DNA of 64,000 nucleotides from JAFMJV01 sp963800275 (GCA_963800275.1 CAWDAI010000016.1:1-64000); one strand, 5' to 3'; numbered from the stretch's first letter, positions 33,674 to 42,726 are shown. Numbers and translations are program-made. The notes: generated by a model not told the origin, from the sequence alone.

Positions 33674-34609
33674 GTGACGCGCGGTCGCCTGCCGAGGCTC
33701 CGAGCGCGGGGAGCCTCCAAGCCACAGAAGGCCCCGACCGGGCTGGCAGCCTCAGAAGCGCGGACCGGGCGGATCTTGATCGCCCCCGCGGTGGTGTTCG
33801 TCGTCGCGATGATGATCGCGCCCATCGTGTTCAACGTCTGGCTCTCCTTCATGCGATGGACGGGCGGCGTTCGGCAGAGCCCGGAGTGGATCGGGATCGA
33901 CAACTACCTGCGGATCGGCGGGGACACCCGGTTCTTCGACGCGCTGAGCCGGACCCTGGCTTTCACCGTCGCCGCGGTCGGGATCGAGGTCGTGCTGGGT
34001 GTGGCTATCGCCGTGCTGCTGCATCGAGAGTTCTTCGCCCGGGGCCTGATGCGAACGCTGCTGCTGCTGCCGATGGTGGCGACCCCAGTGGCGATCGCGC
34101 TCGTGTGGCGCCTCATGTACGAGCCGAACGCGGGTGTGCTCAACGATCTCCTGACCACGATCGGACTCCCCGCCAGTGACTTCCTCGCCTCCTCACAGTC
34201 GGTCCTGCGTTGGCTCATCGTGGTCGATGTGTGGGAGTGGACGCCTCTCATCGCGCTCATCGTCGCCGCCAGCCTGGCGGCCCAGCCGACCGACATGTAC
34301 GAGGCCGCTGCCTGCGATGGCGCCAACGCCTGGCAGGTGTTCTGGCGGATCACGCTTCCGGCCATCAGGCCGGCGATCGTGATCGCCGCGGTGTTCCGGA
34401 TGATCGATGCCCTCAAGACCTTCGACATCATCTGGGTCATGACGCAGGGCGGTCCGGGCTTTGCCTCCGAGACTCTCAACATCTACATCTACAAGCAGAC
34501 CTTCGAGGCACAGAACCTGGGCTATTCGGCCGCGATGCTCAACGTCTTCTTCGCGATCGTCGTCGGGTCCGCCCTGTTCTTCCTGCGATTCAGAAGGGTC
34601 GGCGCATGA
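33674..34609 (+). CDS. Sugar ABC transporter permease (MalF/UgpA type)
   Basis: About 311 residues if translation begins at the GTG at 33674, which has GGAG seven bases upstream; an upstream in-frame start at 33602 would add an Arg-rich tail. Six transmembrane segments follow, and the permease EAA loop is YEAAACDGANAWQVFWRITLP, the ATPase-contact site. The stop overlaps the next permease start by four bases. It forms the channel with the MalG-type partner. The gap of nearly 300 bases after the binding-protein gene contains a strong hairpin and a weak, poorly protein-like frame at 33493-33672. Confidence 0.9.
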   Translation: MTRGRLPRLRARGASKPQKAPTGLAASEARTGRILIAPAVVFVVAMMIAPIVFNVWLSFMRWTGGVRQSPEWIGIDNYLRIGGDTRFFDALSRTLAFTVAAVGIEVVLGVAIAVLLHREFFARGLMRTLLLLPMVATPVAIALVWRLMYEPNAGVLNDLLTTIGLPASDFLASSQSVLRWLIVVDVWEWTPLIALIVAASLAAQPTDMYEAAACDGANAWQVFWRITLPAIRPAIVIAAVFRMIDALKTFDIIWVMTQGGPGFASETLNIYIYKQTFEAQNLGYSAAMLNVFFAIVVGSALFFLRFRRVGA

Positions 34610-35430
34610 ACACCCGACGCGGGCGGGTCGCTCGTCGAATCGTCTTCTACGCCCTCGTGCTCGTGACAGCGTTGCCGGTCGTGGCCGTCTTCTACTACAT
34701 GATCAGCACCTCCCTCAAGACGCCAGCCGATGTCGCGAGTCCAGACTTCAAGTTCTTCTTCACGCCCACGCTCGACAACTACACGGAGGTCTTCGTCGAG
34801 AACGAATTCCTGCTGTATTTCTGGAATTCGATGATCGTCGGGCTCGGGTCCACGCTGCTCGGCTTGCTCATCGGCATCCCGTCGGCCTATGCGATCGCGA
34901 AATATCGCGTGAAGGGGTTCGGGACGATCATCCTCGCCGGGCGTGTGGCACCGGGCATCGCTCTGCTGATCCCCTGGTTCGTGATCTTCAGCCAGCTCCG
35001 TTGGACGGACACCTATCAGGCCCTGATCCTCGCTCACCTGCTGCAGAACCTGCCCCTGATGGTGTTCCTGCTCATCGGGTTCTTCGAGGACGTTCCGGAC
35101 GAGATCATCGAGTCTGCGCGCGTGGACGGGGCACCGACGCGGACGATCCTCTGGTCCGTCGTGATCCCGGTCGCGAAGGGTGGGATCGCAGCGACCGCGA
35201 TCCTCGGCTTCCTCTTCAGCTGGAACCACTTCATGTTCTCGATCGTGCTCTCGGGCAACGACACTCGGACACTGCCGGTCGCTGTCTTTAACTTCATGAG
35301 TTATGGCTCGGTCAACTGGGGAGCGATCACGGCGGCGGCGGCGATCATGGCGTTGCCTGCCATCATCCTCACCCTCTTCGTCCAGCGCCACATCGTGCAA
35401 GGTCTGTCCGCTGGAGCGGTCAAGGGATAG
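34606..35430 (+). CDS. Sugar ABC transporter permease (MalG/UgpE type)
   Basis: A 274-residue permease with six hydrophobic segments. The EAA loop is ESARVDGAPTRTILWSVVIP, and the C-terminus (FVQRHIVQGLSAGAVKG) is the classic MalG-family ending. The ATG overlaps the previous stop by four bases. It pairs with the MalF-type subunit; an ATPase must be encoded elsewhere. Confidence 0.93.
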   Translation: MNTRRGRVARRIVFYALVLVTALPVVAVFYYMISTSLKTPADVASPDFKFFFTPTLDNYTEVFVENEFLLYFWNSMIVGLGSTLLGLLIGIPSAYAIAKYRVKGFGTIILAGRVAPGIALLIPWFVIFSQLRWTDTYQALILAHLLQNLPLMVFLLIGFFEDVPDEIIESARVDGAPTRTILWSVVIPVAKGGIAATAILGFLFSWNHFMFSIVLSGNDTRTLPVAVFNFMSYGSVNWGAITAAAAIMALPAIILTLFVQRHIVQGLSAGAVKG

Positions 35431-35446
35431 GTGAAGTAGCCCCTAG

Positions 35447-36271
35447 ATGGCACACCCGGGCGGAAGTGCACGCCGGATGGGGGAGAACCTGAGAGGAGCG
35501 CAAAGGTTGGCAACAAGGCCCACAGCGGCAGATATCCGAGACGCCATCGAATCCGACATCTTGACCGGCCGCCTACCGGTCGGCGCCACGCTCCAGGGAG
35601 AGCGAATGCTCGCCAGTGCCCACGGCGTGGGACGGCCCATGGTGCGCGAGGCGCTCAGGAGCCTGGCGGGGAGGGGCCTCGTCGAGATCTCGCCTGGTCG
35701 TGGCACCTTCGTCAAGGGGGTCACGGGTTTTGGCCGACTGGACTCGGTCGACCTCATGCGAGAATCGACTGCCCGCCAACTCGTGGAGGCGCGCGTGATC
35801 CTCGAATCCCAGACCTGCCGTCTGGCGGCGGTGCGCGCGACCGAGCTCGAGATCGAGGTCATGGCCGCCACGCTCAAGCGGCTGAGCATGAGCATGGAAG
35901 CGGTCGAGCGGAGTCGCCTCGACCTTGCCTTCCACCTGACGATCGCTCGCGCAAGCCACAACCCGGTGCTGGAGGCGATGTTGCGTTCGATCGCCCCTCT
36001 GATGGTCGAATTGATGATGCGCTCGATCGGGGACGGAACGACGGCGGAGCTCAGCCACCCTCGGCATCAGGAATGCCTCGAGGCGATCCGCCACCAGGAT
36101 GGAGACGCCGCCGAACGGGCGATGGTGGCCCATCTCCGCGTAGCCGACGTCAGCTACGGCGAGGGCTACGATGACCTGCTCGACGTGACGGCCGTCGAAC
36201 ACGCCCGCACGCTGGTCAGGGACTACGGCTCACTCGATGCCCTCGTCAAGGCGGTCCTTCAGACCGGCTGA
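35447..36271 (+). CDS. GntR-family transcriptional regulator with FCD domain
   Basis: A 274-residue FadR-subfamily regulator. The winged helix is at about residues 28-90 (IRDAIESDILTGRLPVGATL, then GVGRPMVREALRSLAGRGLV and EISPGRGTFV); the all-helical FCD sensor domain follows (RQLVEARVILES, LDLAFHLTIARASHNP, HQECLEAIRHQDGDAAERAM), with the Asp/His residues that bind metal and ligand in such domains. Sixteen bases after the permease stop, it is the last gene of the importer operon and its likely local repressor. FCD members of this kind often answer to uronates or other carboxylated sugars. An ATG at 35447 or a later one at 35477 is possible. Confidence 0.93.
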   Translation: MAHPGGSARRMGENLRGAQRLATRPTAADIRDAIESDILTGRLPVGATLQGERMLASAHGVGRPMVREALRSLAGRGLVEISPGRGTFVKGVTGFGRLDSVDLMRESTARQLVEARVILESQTCRLAAVRATELEIEVMAATLKRLSMSMEAVERSRLDLAFHLTIARASHNPVLEAMLRSIAPLMVELMMRSIGDGTTAELSHPRHQECLEAIRHQDGDAAERAMVAHLRVADVSYGEGYDDLLDVTAVEHARTLVRDYGSLDALVKAVLQTG

Positions 36272-36375
36272 GACGTGGCGGGCGAGCTGCCGCCCTCGAT
36301 GACCACTTCCGCATCGGCAGCATCAGCAAGACCACCGGTGCGACCAGATGCGATGGCGCGTCCTGGCTGAACTAG
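36272..36375 (+). pseudogene. Remnant of a beta-lactamase-type serine hydrolase
   Basis: A short plus-strand frame reads LDDHFRIGSISKTTGAT (from about 36292) and stops at 36375. FRIGSISK matches the SxxK active-site segment of class C beta-lactamase-like serine hydrolases, usually near residue 60 of a 350-residue protein. Nothing of the rest remains and the frame ends inside the convergent TreS gene. It is the footprint of a lost or displaced gene. Confidence 0.55.
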
Positions 36376-38027
36376 GCCGCGGCCCGACGCCCGTACCAGG
36401 CGTAGCCGTAGGGCGGCAGCTGCAAGCTCAGTCGACCTTCCTCGATCCGTGGCGGTCCGGCCTCGGTAGCGAGGAGTTGCCGCCAAGGGCCGCCGGACTC
36501 CGCATCGGGTAGGCGGATACTGGCCCGGCTTGGCGAGCCAGCGAAGTTGTGGACGGCAAGTACAGCCTGATCCTCCCAGGTCGAGAGGTGGGCCAGGACA
36601 GCCGGATGACGCGCGCCGAGGAGGCGCCACGCACCCCAGCCGATGGTGGGCCACTCCTTGCGCATACGGATCACTCGCTCCATCCAGTTGAGGAACGAGC
36701 CAACATCACGTCGCTGGTCATCGACGTTGAGCGCGAGATAACCGAAAGGCCCGTCTCGGAGGGGCCTGCGTGGCACCTGCGTTTCGTCTTGCGTGGTGAA
36801 CCCGCCGCCGGGCTCGCCGGACCACTGCATCGGGATGCGCACGGCGAGGCGATCCGGTGCGGCGGGGTCGTCGCCCATACCGATCTCCTCACCGTAGAGG
36901 AGGACCGGTGTGCCGGGCAGGCTGAAGAGCAGGCTGTAGGCGAGCTCCATCCGGCGGCGATCGCCATCCACCATCGATGGGAAGCGCCGGCGGATGCCCC
37001 GACCGAACAGGCGCATCAATTCGTCCGGGGCGAAGGCATCGAAGACCTCTTTGCGCTCTTCATCGCTGAGCTTGTCGAGCGAAGCCTCGTCGTGGTTCTT
37101 GATGAAGTTCGCCCACTGTGCCTGGTGCGGTGGCGAGGGCCGCGCCTGCAGGGCCCGAGCGATCGGGCGCGCGTCGTTGCGCGTGAAGGACAAGTAGAGC
37201 GCCTGATTGCCGATGAAGTCGAACAACATGTCCATCTGGTGGCCTCGCGCGCCGAAATAGCCGCCGATGCGGTCGATCGGCTCGTTCGCCTCGGCGAGGA
37301 GCATCGCATCGCCCCGTCGGCGCGAAATGAAGTCGGCCAGGCCGCGGAGGTAGTCATGGGGGTCCTTGGTCGCCGGATGGCTTGGAGCGACCTGCTCGAT
37401 GAGGAATGGGACGGCATCGATCCGGAAGCCGCTCAGACCCAGCGAGAGCCAGAACCCGACGACTTTCTGGATCTCGTTACGGACCAGCGGGTTATTGATG
37501 TTGAGGTCGGGCTGGAAGTCGTAGAAGCGATGCATGTACCAAGCTCGGGCGGCCCGGTCATAGGTCCAGATGCCGCGCTGCTTGCCGGGGAAGATGATGC
37601 CCTTGTCGGCATCCGCGGGGCGTTCCGACGACCAGACGTAGAAGTCGCGGTACACCGGGTGCCCCTTGCGCGCCAGTTGGAACCAGGGATGATCGATCGA
37701 CGTGTGGTTGACCACGAGGTCGGCCACGACGCGGATGCCGCGCTCTGTGGCTCCCCTGACCAACTCAGTCAGGTCGCCGAGCGAGCCGTACTTCTGGGCC
37801 ACGCCGTAGTAGTCCGATACGTCGTACCCATAGTCCCGTTCCGGCGAGGGGTAGAAGGGCATGAGCCACAGGCACGTAACGCCCAATCCAGCCAGATAGT
37901 CGAGCCGCTGTGTGAGCCCGTCGAGGTCACCGACGCCGTCCCCGTTCGCATCGAGAAAGGCCTGGACATCGACGCAGTAGACGATGGCGTTCTTCCACCA
38001 TAGGTCGCTGGTCGCCTCGATGCTCAT
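36372..38027 (-). CDS. Alpha-amylase family (GH13) protein, trehalose synthase-like
   Basis: A 551-residue GH13 enzyme. Family regions: DLVVNHTSIDHPWF (region I), GFRIDAVPF (region II, nucleophile Asp), AMLLAEANE (region III, acid Glu) and FIKNHDEASLD (region IV, Asp). WWKNAIVYCVDVQAFLDANGDG at the start and the close relation of regions to TreS (GH13_16) suggest interconversion of maltose and trehalose, but related maltosyltransferases and glucosidases are not excluded. It lacks the maltokinase domain of fused TreS-Pep2 proteins. The start is two bases past the stop of a tiny upstream gene, so the two form an operon. Confidence 0.87.
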   Translation of the reverse strand: MSIEATSDLWWKNAIVYCVDVQAFLDANGDGVGDLDGLTQRLDYLAGLGVTCLWLMPFYPSPERDYGYDVSDYYGVAQKYGSLGDLTELVRGATERGIRVVADLVVNHTSIDHPWFQLARKGHPVYRDFYVWSSERPADADKGIIFPGKQRGIWTYDRAARAWYMHRFYDFQPDLNINNPLVRNEIQKVVGFWLSLGLSGFRIDAVPFLIEQVAPSHPATKDPHDYLRGLADFISRRRGDAMLLAEANEPIDRIGGYFGARGHQMDMLFDFIGNQALYLSFTRNDARPIARALQARPSPPHQAQWANFIKNHDEASLDKLSDEERKEVFDAFAPDELMRLFGRGIRRRFPSMVDGDRRRMELAYSLLFSLPGTPVLLYGEEIGMGDDPAAPDRLAVRIPMQWSGEPGGGFTTQDETQVPRRPLRDGPFGYLALNVDDQRRDVGSFLNWMERVIRMRKEWPTIGWGAWRLLGARHPAVLAHLSTWEDQAVLAVHNFAGSPSRASIRLPDAESGGPWRQLLATEAGPPRIEEGRLSLQLPPYGYAWYGRRAAA

Positions 38028-38029
38028 CG

Positions 38030-38161
38030 CTATCCCCAGGGTTCTGTTCTGCCGCGCGACCGCCCGGGATCACCAAGGGCGCGGTCGATGGCCGCCGCCT
38101 CGTCCGCGGCTTCGATCTCGTAGGTCCGTCGCTCGGCGACTGCGACGATGTACGTGGGCAT
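38030..38161 (-). CDS. 43-residue protein upstream of the TreS-like gene
   Basis: The ATG at 38161 reads MPTYIVAVAERRTYEIEAAD and ends after GRTEPWG. AGAGGAG lies seven bases upstream of it, whereas the in-frame ATG at 38167 abuts that site and cannot use it, so 38161 is the start. The stop is two bases before the TreS-like start. The chain looks like a small beta-alpha unit and has no recognised family. Confidence 0.62.
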   Translation of the reverse strand: MPTYIVAVAERRTYEIEAADEAAAIDRALGDPGRSRGRTEPWG

Positions 38162-38265
38162 CGGCATCTCCTCTGATTGCAGGAGGGCACATCCGGAACC
38201 AGGGGAGCATCTTTGGAAGCCGGGGACGGACGCGACGGACGCATCCGCTCGCTCTGCTTGCAGAT

Positions 38266-38436
38266 GTGTTGCAGGCCGCACATCCGCGGCTCAAGAAGCC
38301 GCATGTGGAGGCGGCCCCGAGCCGAGGCGACCTGGACAGCGAGGCCTTCATGGGCGAACTCTGTCGCCACTTCGATTGCGAGTCCTTCTGGTCCGACACA
38401 TATCAGACGCCCGACTGGACTCGCCGGGACAGGTAG
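38266..38436 (+). CDS. Possible small protein or C-terminal remnant
   Basis: A GTG-started frame of 56 residues contains a protein-like stretch (SEAFMGELCRHFDCESFW) and ends in a run of polar residues. It lies between the divergent 43-residue gene and the SDR gene. There is no good ribosome site and no family was recognised; it may be the tail of a decayed gene. Confidence 0.3.
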   Translation: MLQAAHPRLKKPHVEAAPSRGDLDSEAFMGELCRHFDCESFWSDTYQTPDWTRRDR

Positions 38437-38551
38437 TCTCGGGTCGAGCAGATCGGGTCACGGGCGGCCCAGGCCGGTCTGCAAGACCCCTGTGATCCGG
38501 TGCGCCCTACGGCTCGAACGCCCGCAATCCACGGGAACGTAAGGTCGAGCC

Positions 38552-39457
38552 ATGGATAAGCACGCGGCGGACGCGCCAAGCAGCGCCACTACCGATCCCC
38601 GCTCGAGCGGCGAGCGACCGCCATTCCCCGAGCAACGCCAGTCGCCTCCTGGCCTGGAGGCCGAGATGGAGCCGTCTCCCGACTATGGAGAGGACACCTA
38701 CGAGGGACACGGACGGTTGACCGGCAAGGTCGCCCTGATCACGGGAGCCGACAGCGGCATCGGTCGCGCCGTGGCCCTGGCCTACGCCCGCGAGGGAGCC
38801 GACATCGTGGTCTCCTATCTGAACGAGCGCGAGGATGCGCAGGTGACCTGCCGCGTCGTCGACGAGGCCGGGCGCCGTTTCATCGACGCACCCGGTGACA
38901 TCGGCGATGAGCGACACAGCCGAGCGCTCGTGGAGCGGACGGTGGACGAGCTGGGCCGCCTCGATATCCTGGTCAACAACGCCGCCCACCAGGATCGCTT
39001 CGAGCGATTGGAGGACATCACCTCCGTGGAGTGGCACCGCACGTTCGACGCCAACATCCACGCCATGTTCTATCTCAGCCAGGCAGCCCATCCACACCTG
39101 CGTCCGGGATCCTCGATCATCAACACGACGTCCGTGCAGGCCTTCTCGCCCTCCGCCAACCTGCTCGCCTATGCCACGACCAAGGGCGCTGTCCTCACGT
39201 TCACCAAGGCCCTCAGCCAACTGCTCGCCGATGACGGCATCCGCGTCAACGCCGTGGCCCCCGGGCCGATCTGGACGCCGATCATCCCCGCCTCGACCGA
39301 TCCTGAGCGGACCGCCGAGTTCGGAGCCCATACCCCACTGGAACGGCCCGGGCAGCCACGGGAGCTGGCACCGGTCTACGTGCTGCTGGCCTCCGATGAG
39401 GCCAGCTACATCAACGGCACGGTCTACACCGTAGCGGGTGGGCGGCCCCTGCCCTAG
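38552..39457 (+). CDS. Short-chain dehydrogenase/reductase (stress-type, YdaD/YghA-like)
   Basis: A 301-residue SDR. After a Pro/Glu-rich N-terminal extension of about 50 residues typical of the YdaD/YghA group, the nucleotide-binding motif is TGADSGIGRA, NNAA is the stabilising motif, and the active site is Ser in INTTSVQAF with YATTK. The family oxidises or reduces an unspecified alcohol/aldehyde with NAD(P). Members are often stress-induced in Bacillus and enterics. It stands alone, 94 bases after the preceding open frame. Confidence 0.92.
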   Translation: MDKHAADAPSSATTDPRSSGERPPFPEQRQSPPGLEAEMEPSPDYGEDTYEGHGRLTGKVALITGADSGIGRAVALAYAREGADIVVSYLNEREDAQVTCRVVDEAGRRFIDAPGDIGDERHSRALVERTVDELGRLDILVNNAAHQDRFERLEDITSVEWHRTFDANIHAMFYLSQAAHPHLRPGSSIINTTSVQAFSPSANLLAYATTKGAVLTFTKALSQLLADDGIRVNAVAPGPIWTPIIPASTDPERTAEFGAHTPLERPGQPRELAPVYVLLASDEASYINGTVYTVAGGRPLP

Positions 39458-39761
39458 GCCCGTAGCTGTCACAGCTCCTTCACGGCCGCGTACCGGTCGG
39501 CGACATCAGCCATCGTGCCCCCGATCATGGACAGGCGCCGGTAGAGCTCGCGGCGCCCCATGACCTCGCCCAGGCGGCGCGTTCGGGTGTGTCCTGCCCT
39601 GCTGTCAGCTGCGGGGGCGACCTTGAAGCGGAGGGTGATTGGGTCAAGATCAACTGGGTCCCGGCACGAGGCCCCTGTGTCGGTCAGGTGTCCGGAAGGA
39701 CCAGCCCGGAGGGCGCCCCTGAGCGACTCCCAGGCTGTGTTTCGGGTGCTTCGATATCCAG
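39458..39761. other. Gene-free stretch with a short minus-strand remnant
   Basis: A minus-strand frame ending at 39470 reads MGRRELYRRLSMIGGTMADV and VADRYAAVKEL then stops. The pattern resembles the C-terminus of DUF47/PhoU-like proteins, but nothing upstream continues it, so it is probably a decayed gene end. The rest of these 304 bases shows no feature. Confidence 0.3.
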
Positions 39762-40511
39762 CTAGGCCACGAGCACGGGCTCAAGCGTGACGACCGGAGC
39801 GGGAGCGACCGGGAACGACGACCCCTCCCGGATGCTGCCGTCTCGCATGCGCACGATGCGGTCGCAGGCAGCGCCCACCTCCGGGTCATGGGTGACCAAC
39901 AGGAAGGTCTGCCCTCGCTCGGTGTTGAGCCGGCGGAGGATGGCGAGCACCTCGGCCGATCGTTCTGTGTCGAGATTGCCGGTCGGCTCATCGGCCAGGA
40001 CCAGGGCTGGCTCGTTGACCAGGGCGCGGGCGATGGCGACACGCTGTTGCTCGCCACCAGAGAGCTCCGATGGCCGGTGTCCCGCTCGGTCGGCCAGCCC
40101 GACCAGCTCGAGCGACGCGAGCGAGTCCTGGCGCGCGCGTCTGCCGTTCACGCCGGCGTAGTCGCCCGCCAGCATGACGTTCTCGAGCCCAGTGAGGGTC
40201 GGGATGAGGTTGTACTCCTGGAAGACGAAGCCCATCTCGCGCGCCCGGATCCGGGTCCGCTGCGCTTCACCGAGCGCGACCATGTCGCGTCCGCCGAAGA
40301 TGAGCCGGGGTCGCGGACCGCCATCCAGGTCGGGTGCGTGCAGCAGGCCAAGGATATGCATGAGCGTGGACTTGCCCGAGCCCGAGGGCCCCATGATGGC
40401 CACCATCTCGCCCGAGTCGATGAAGATGTCGACGCCGCGCAGCGCGGGCACCAGGTTGCGCTTGCCCAGGCGATAGGTCTTGCGCAGGTCGTGACCCTCG
40501 AGCAGTGGCAT
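39762..40511 (-). CDS. ABC exporter ATP-binding protein (MacB/LolD type)
   Basis: A 249-residue ATPase. Walker A is GPSGSGKST, the Q-loop is in VFQEYNL, the signature is LSGGEQQR, Walker B is LVLADEPTGNLD and the H-loop is in LVTHDPE. The NLIPTLTGLENV and ADEPTGNLD stretches mark the LolD/MacB subfamily. The start at 40511 has GGAGG eight bases upstream. The permease gene is 26 bases upstream on the same strand, so they form one exporter of the mechanotransmitting (FtsX-like) type. Substrate unknown. Confidence 0.92.
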   Translation of the reverse strand: MPLLEGHDLRKTYRLGKRNLVPALRGVDIFIDSGEMVAIMGPSGSGKSTLMHILGLLHAPDLDGGPRPRLIFGGRDMVALGEAQRTRIRAREMGFVFQEYNLIPTLTGLENVMLAGDYAGVNGRRARQDSLASLELVGLADRAGHRPSELSGGEQQRVAIARALVNEPALVLADEPTGNLDTERSAEVLAILRRLNTERGQTFLLVTHDPEVGAACDRIVRMRDGSIREGSSFPVAPAPVVTLEPVLVA

Positions 40512-40537
40512 CGTCGTTCCTCCGGATTGGGTGGCAG

Positions 40538-41710
40538 TCATTCGTAGCGAAGCGCGGTCACGGGGTCGAGCCGTGCGGCGTGAAGCGCGGGCACGAACCC
40601 GGCCAGCGCGCCGAGGACCGTGCCGAAGGCGAGGGCGGTGATGGCGGTGCCCAGTGTCGGCTCGAACAGGATGGTGCCCGACGACCGACCGGCCTCATTG
40701 GCGACGAGCGCGACGGCGATGCCCAGCACCAGGCCGACGACACCGCCGATGAAGCCGATGAGGGCCGACTCGGTGACGAGCTCGCGCACGATGCGCGCCC
40801 GTCCTCCGCCGATGGCTCGCTTGACGCCGATCTCGCGCGTGCGCTCGGCGATCGACATGGCCATGGTGTTGATGACGGACAGACCGCCCACGACGAGGCT
40901 GATGAGCGCGACCCCCACCAGGATGGCGTTGAGGATGGACGTGGCCGAACCGATCTGCTGGTCGAAGTCCTTGCCCGTCATCGTCGCCACGTCCGGGACC
41001 TGCGCCTCGATCCTGTCCGCGAGCGCCTCCACGTCGACCCCGGGTTCGCGGTACACGACCATGCTGGTAGCCAAGTCGGAGGGCGTGATCGTCGACTGGA
41101 ACATCGGCGGCAAGCTTGCCACCAGCAGCCGCTGTGCGGCCGCCATGGGCACAGAGGCGGCCTGGTCAGGGGCCGTGAGCGTGGGCTCGAGCACGCCGAC
41201 GACGGAGAACGACTCGCCCTTGAGCGTGATGGCGTCGCCCACGTGCTTGTCGAACTTGCGCGCGATGTCCGAGCCCAGCACCGTGACGTTGTCGCCCTCG
41301 TCGTCCGCGGTCAGGCCGCGGCCCTCGGCGTAGCGGAGCGTGAAGTCGTCGAGCCCCTCGTCCGCACCGGCCACGCTGCCGGTGACCATGGGCGGGACGC
41401 CCATGGTGATGCCGGCCCCGTCGTCCATGAGCATCATCACCGAGGGTGCGACCGCGGCGACGCCCGGCACCTGTCGCACCAGCTCGGCGGTCCCCAGCGA
41501 CATGGGCGCGCTGGCGAAGCCTCCGAGCGCACCCGATTGGTCACTCAGGGTGATCTTGTCGACGTAGTAGTCGCTGCCACCGGAGACCAGGGCATCGATC
41601 TTGTTGGCCATCGAACCGAAGACCACGAGCGCCCAGATGCCGATGGTGATGCCGATGACCGTGAGTGACGTCCGGACCTTCCGGCGCCCAAGGTTGCGCA
41701 GGCTATGCAT
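40538..41710 (-). CDS. MacB/FtsX-type ABC permease
   Basis: A 390-residue permease with one N-terminal helix (residues 17-38), a large extracytoplasmic MacB-type periplasmic core domain to about 265, and three C-terminal helices (about 272-375) ending in the family LDPVTALRYE tail. The cytoplasmic loop SIAERTREIGVKRAIGG is the typical FtsX coupling motif. The ATG at 41710 is chosen because it begins directly before the first helix. Such proteins transmit ATP-driven movement across the membrane to export a toxin, peptide or lipoprotein; no periplasmic adaptor is encoded here. Confidence 0.92.
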   Translation of the reverse strand: MHSLRNLGRRKVRTSLTVIGITIGIWALVVFGSMANKIDALVSGGSDYYVDKITLSDQSGALGGFASAPMSLGTAELVRQVPGVAAVAPSVMMLMDDGAGITMGVPPMVTGSVAGADEGLDDFTLRYAEGRGLTADDEGDNVTVLGSDIARKFDKHVGDAITLKGESFSVVGVLEPTLTAPDQAASVPMAAAQRLLVASLPPMFQSTITPSDLATSMVVYREPGVDVEALADRIEAQVPDVATMTGKDFDQQIGSATSILNAILVGVALISLVVGGLSVINTMAMSIAERTREIGVKRAIGGGRARIVRELVTESALIGFIGGVVGLVLGIAVALVANEAGRSSGTILFEPTLGTAITALAFGTVLGALAGFVPALHAARLDPVTALRYE

Positions 41711-42030
41711 AGCAGGCCTCCAGGGTCGTACGAGCGCACCGGGGCGCGCATGGCCGCGTGCGGTCTGACTCGGAGACCCGGTCGGTGATGATGCGCGACG
41801 GGCTCGCTCGCTCCGTCGACGCGCTCGAATCGTGGCCCTTTCGTGGGCCGCCGACAGAGCCGGAGATACCCGCGCAGCGGGCCGAGTGTCACCCGTCGAT
41901 CCCGACGGCGGGCGGAACCCGAGCATGCCCGAGTGACCGCACGATGGGGCCGTTCGGCTCTGCGCTTGGGCACTGGTTCGGCGCGTACTCGGAGCCGTCA
42001 TCCATCTGCCCGGCCAACGAGAGGAAGACC
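41711..42030. other. Divergent upstream region, no gene seen
   Basis: These 320 bases separate the MacB-type exporter from a small membrane protein gene. Reading frames here are Arg/Ser/Pro-rich. No palindrome or riboswitch was recognised. Confidence 0.4.
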
Positions 42031-42507
42031 ATGTCGGCGACCACCGCATCGGCGGATGCCCTCGATCCCGGGATCCCCAGGCCCAGGCTCGGCCTGGCAG
42101 GCAAGACGACTGTCGCGGGACTCGTGCTGCTGGGGATCGGAGCGCTCGCCGGCGGCATCGCCCTGGTCACGGCGCCAGACGGCAGCAACATGGGCTTCGA
42201 GACCGCCCTGCTCGCCGACACGCCGTTCTCGGACTATCTCCTCCCCGGGCTCATCCTCGGCGGGCTCTTCGGCATCGGCTCGCTCGTGGTCGCCATCATG
42301 GGCCTGAGACGATCGCGTCTGGCCCCGTTCCTTGCTTTCGGCATCGGCTGCGCCCAGATGATCTGGATCGTCGTGGAGCTGGCGATCATCAAGGAGTTCA
42401 GCTTCCTGCACCCTGTGTGCTTCGGGATCGGCCTGCTCATCGCCACCGCTGCGGTCCCCTGGGGCTGGCCCACGTTCCGGGCCTGGCGCGCCGGGCGATC
42501 GACCTAG
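42031..42507 (+). CDS. Small membrane protein, paralogue of the broken gene at 16.7 kb
   Basis: A 158-residue protein with four hydrophobic segments (about 24-45, 68-90, 98-118 and 128-148). GAGGAAGACC precedes the ATG. Its central part (GSNMGFETALLADTPFSDYL, then LLPGLILGG) matches the 16747-17084 protein. This copy is complete. Its function is not known; similar proteins of 130-160 residues occur widely in GC-rich soil bacteria. Confidence 0.7.
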   Translation: MSATTASADALDPGIPRPRLGLAGKTTVAGLVLLGIGALAGGIALVTAPDGSNMGFETALLADTPFSDYLLPGLILGGLFGIGSLVVAIMGLRRSRLAPFLAFGIGCAQMIWIVVELAIIKEFSFLHPVCFGIGLLIATAAVPWGWPTFRAWRAGRST

Positions 42508-42678
42508 GCCATGGGACCGTCATCGAGGCCGGCACCTCAGGCATCTTATGCCGGTGGCCTGGGGCGCCCACGCCGGCACGACCCAGCCCTCGCCCCTCTC
42601 GCCACCGGCAACCACTCGAGGCTCGACGCGCCCATCTCCACGTGTCATCATCGCAGTCCCTCACCGGAGGGGACCCAC

Positions 42679-42726
42679 ATGGCGCAGGTGATGTATGCCG
42701 GACGGACACGAGCAAACGGTGAGTGA
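42679..42726 (+). CDS. Possible 15-residue leader peptide overlapping the coiled-coil gene
   Basis: An ATG with a strong ribosome site (CCGGAGGGG, eight bases before) opens MAQVMYAGRTRANGE and stops at 42726, inside the gene that begins at 42695 in another frame. Either this is a leader or the two frames are one gene broken by a single base. The weaker site AGGTG precedes the ATG at 42695. Confidence 0.35.
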   Translation: MAQVMYAGRTRANGE

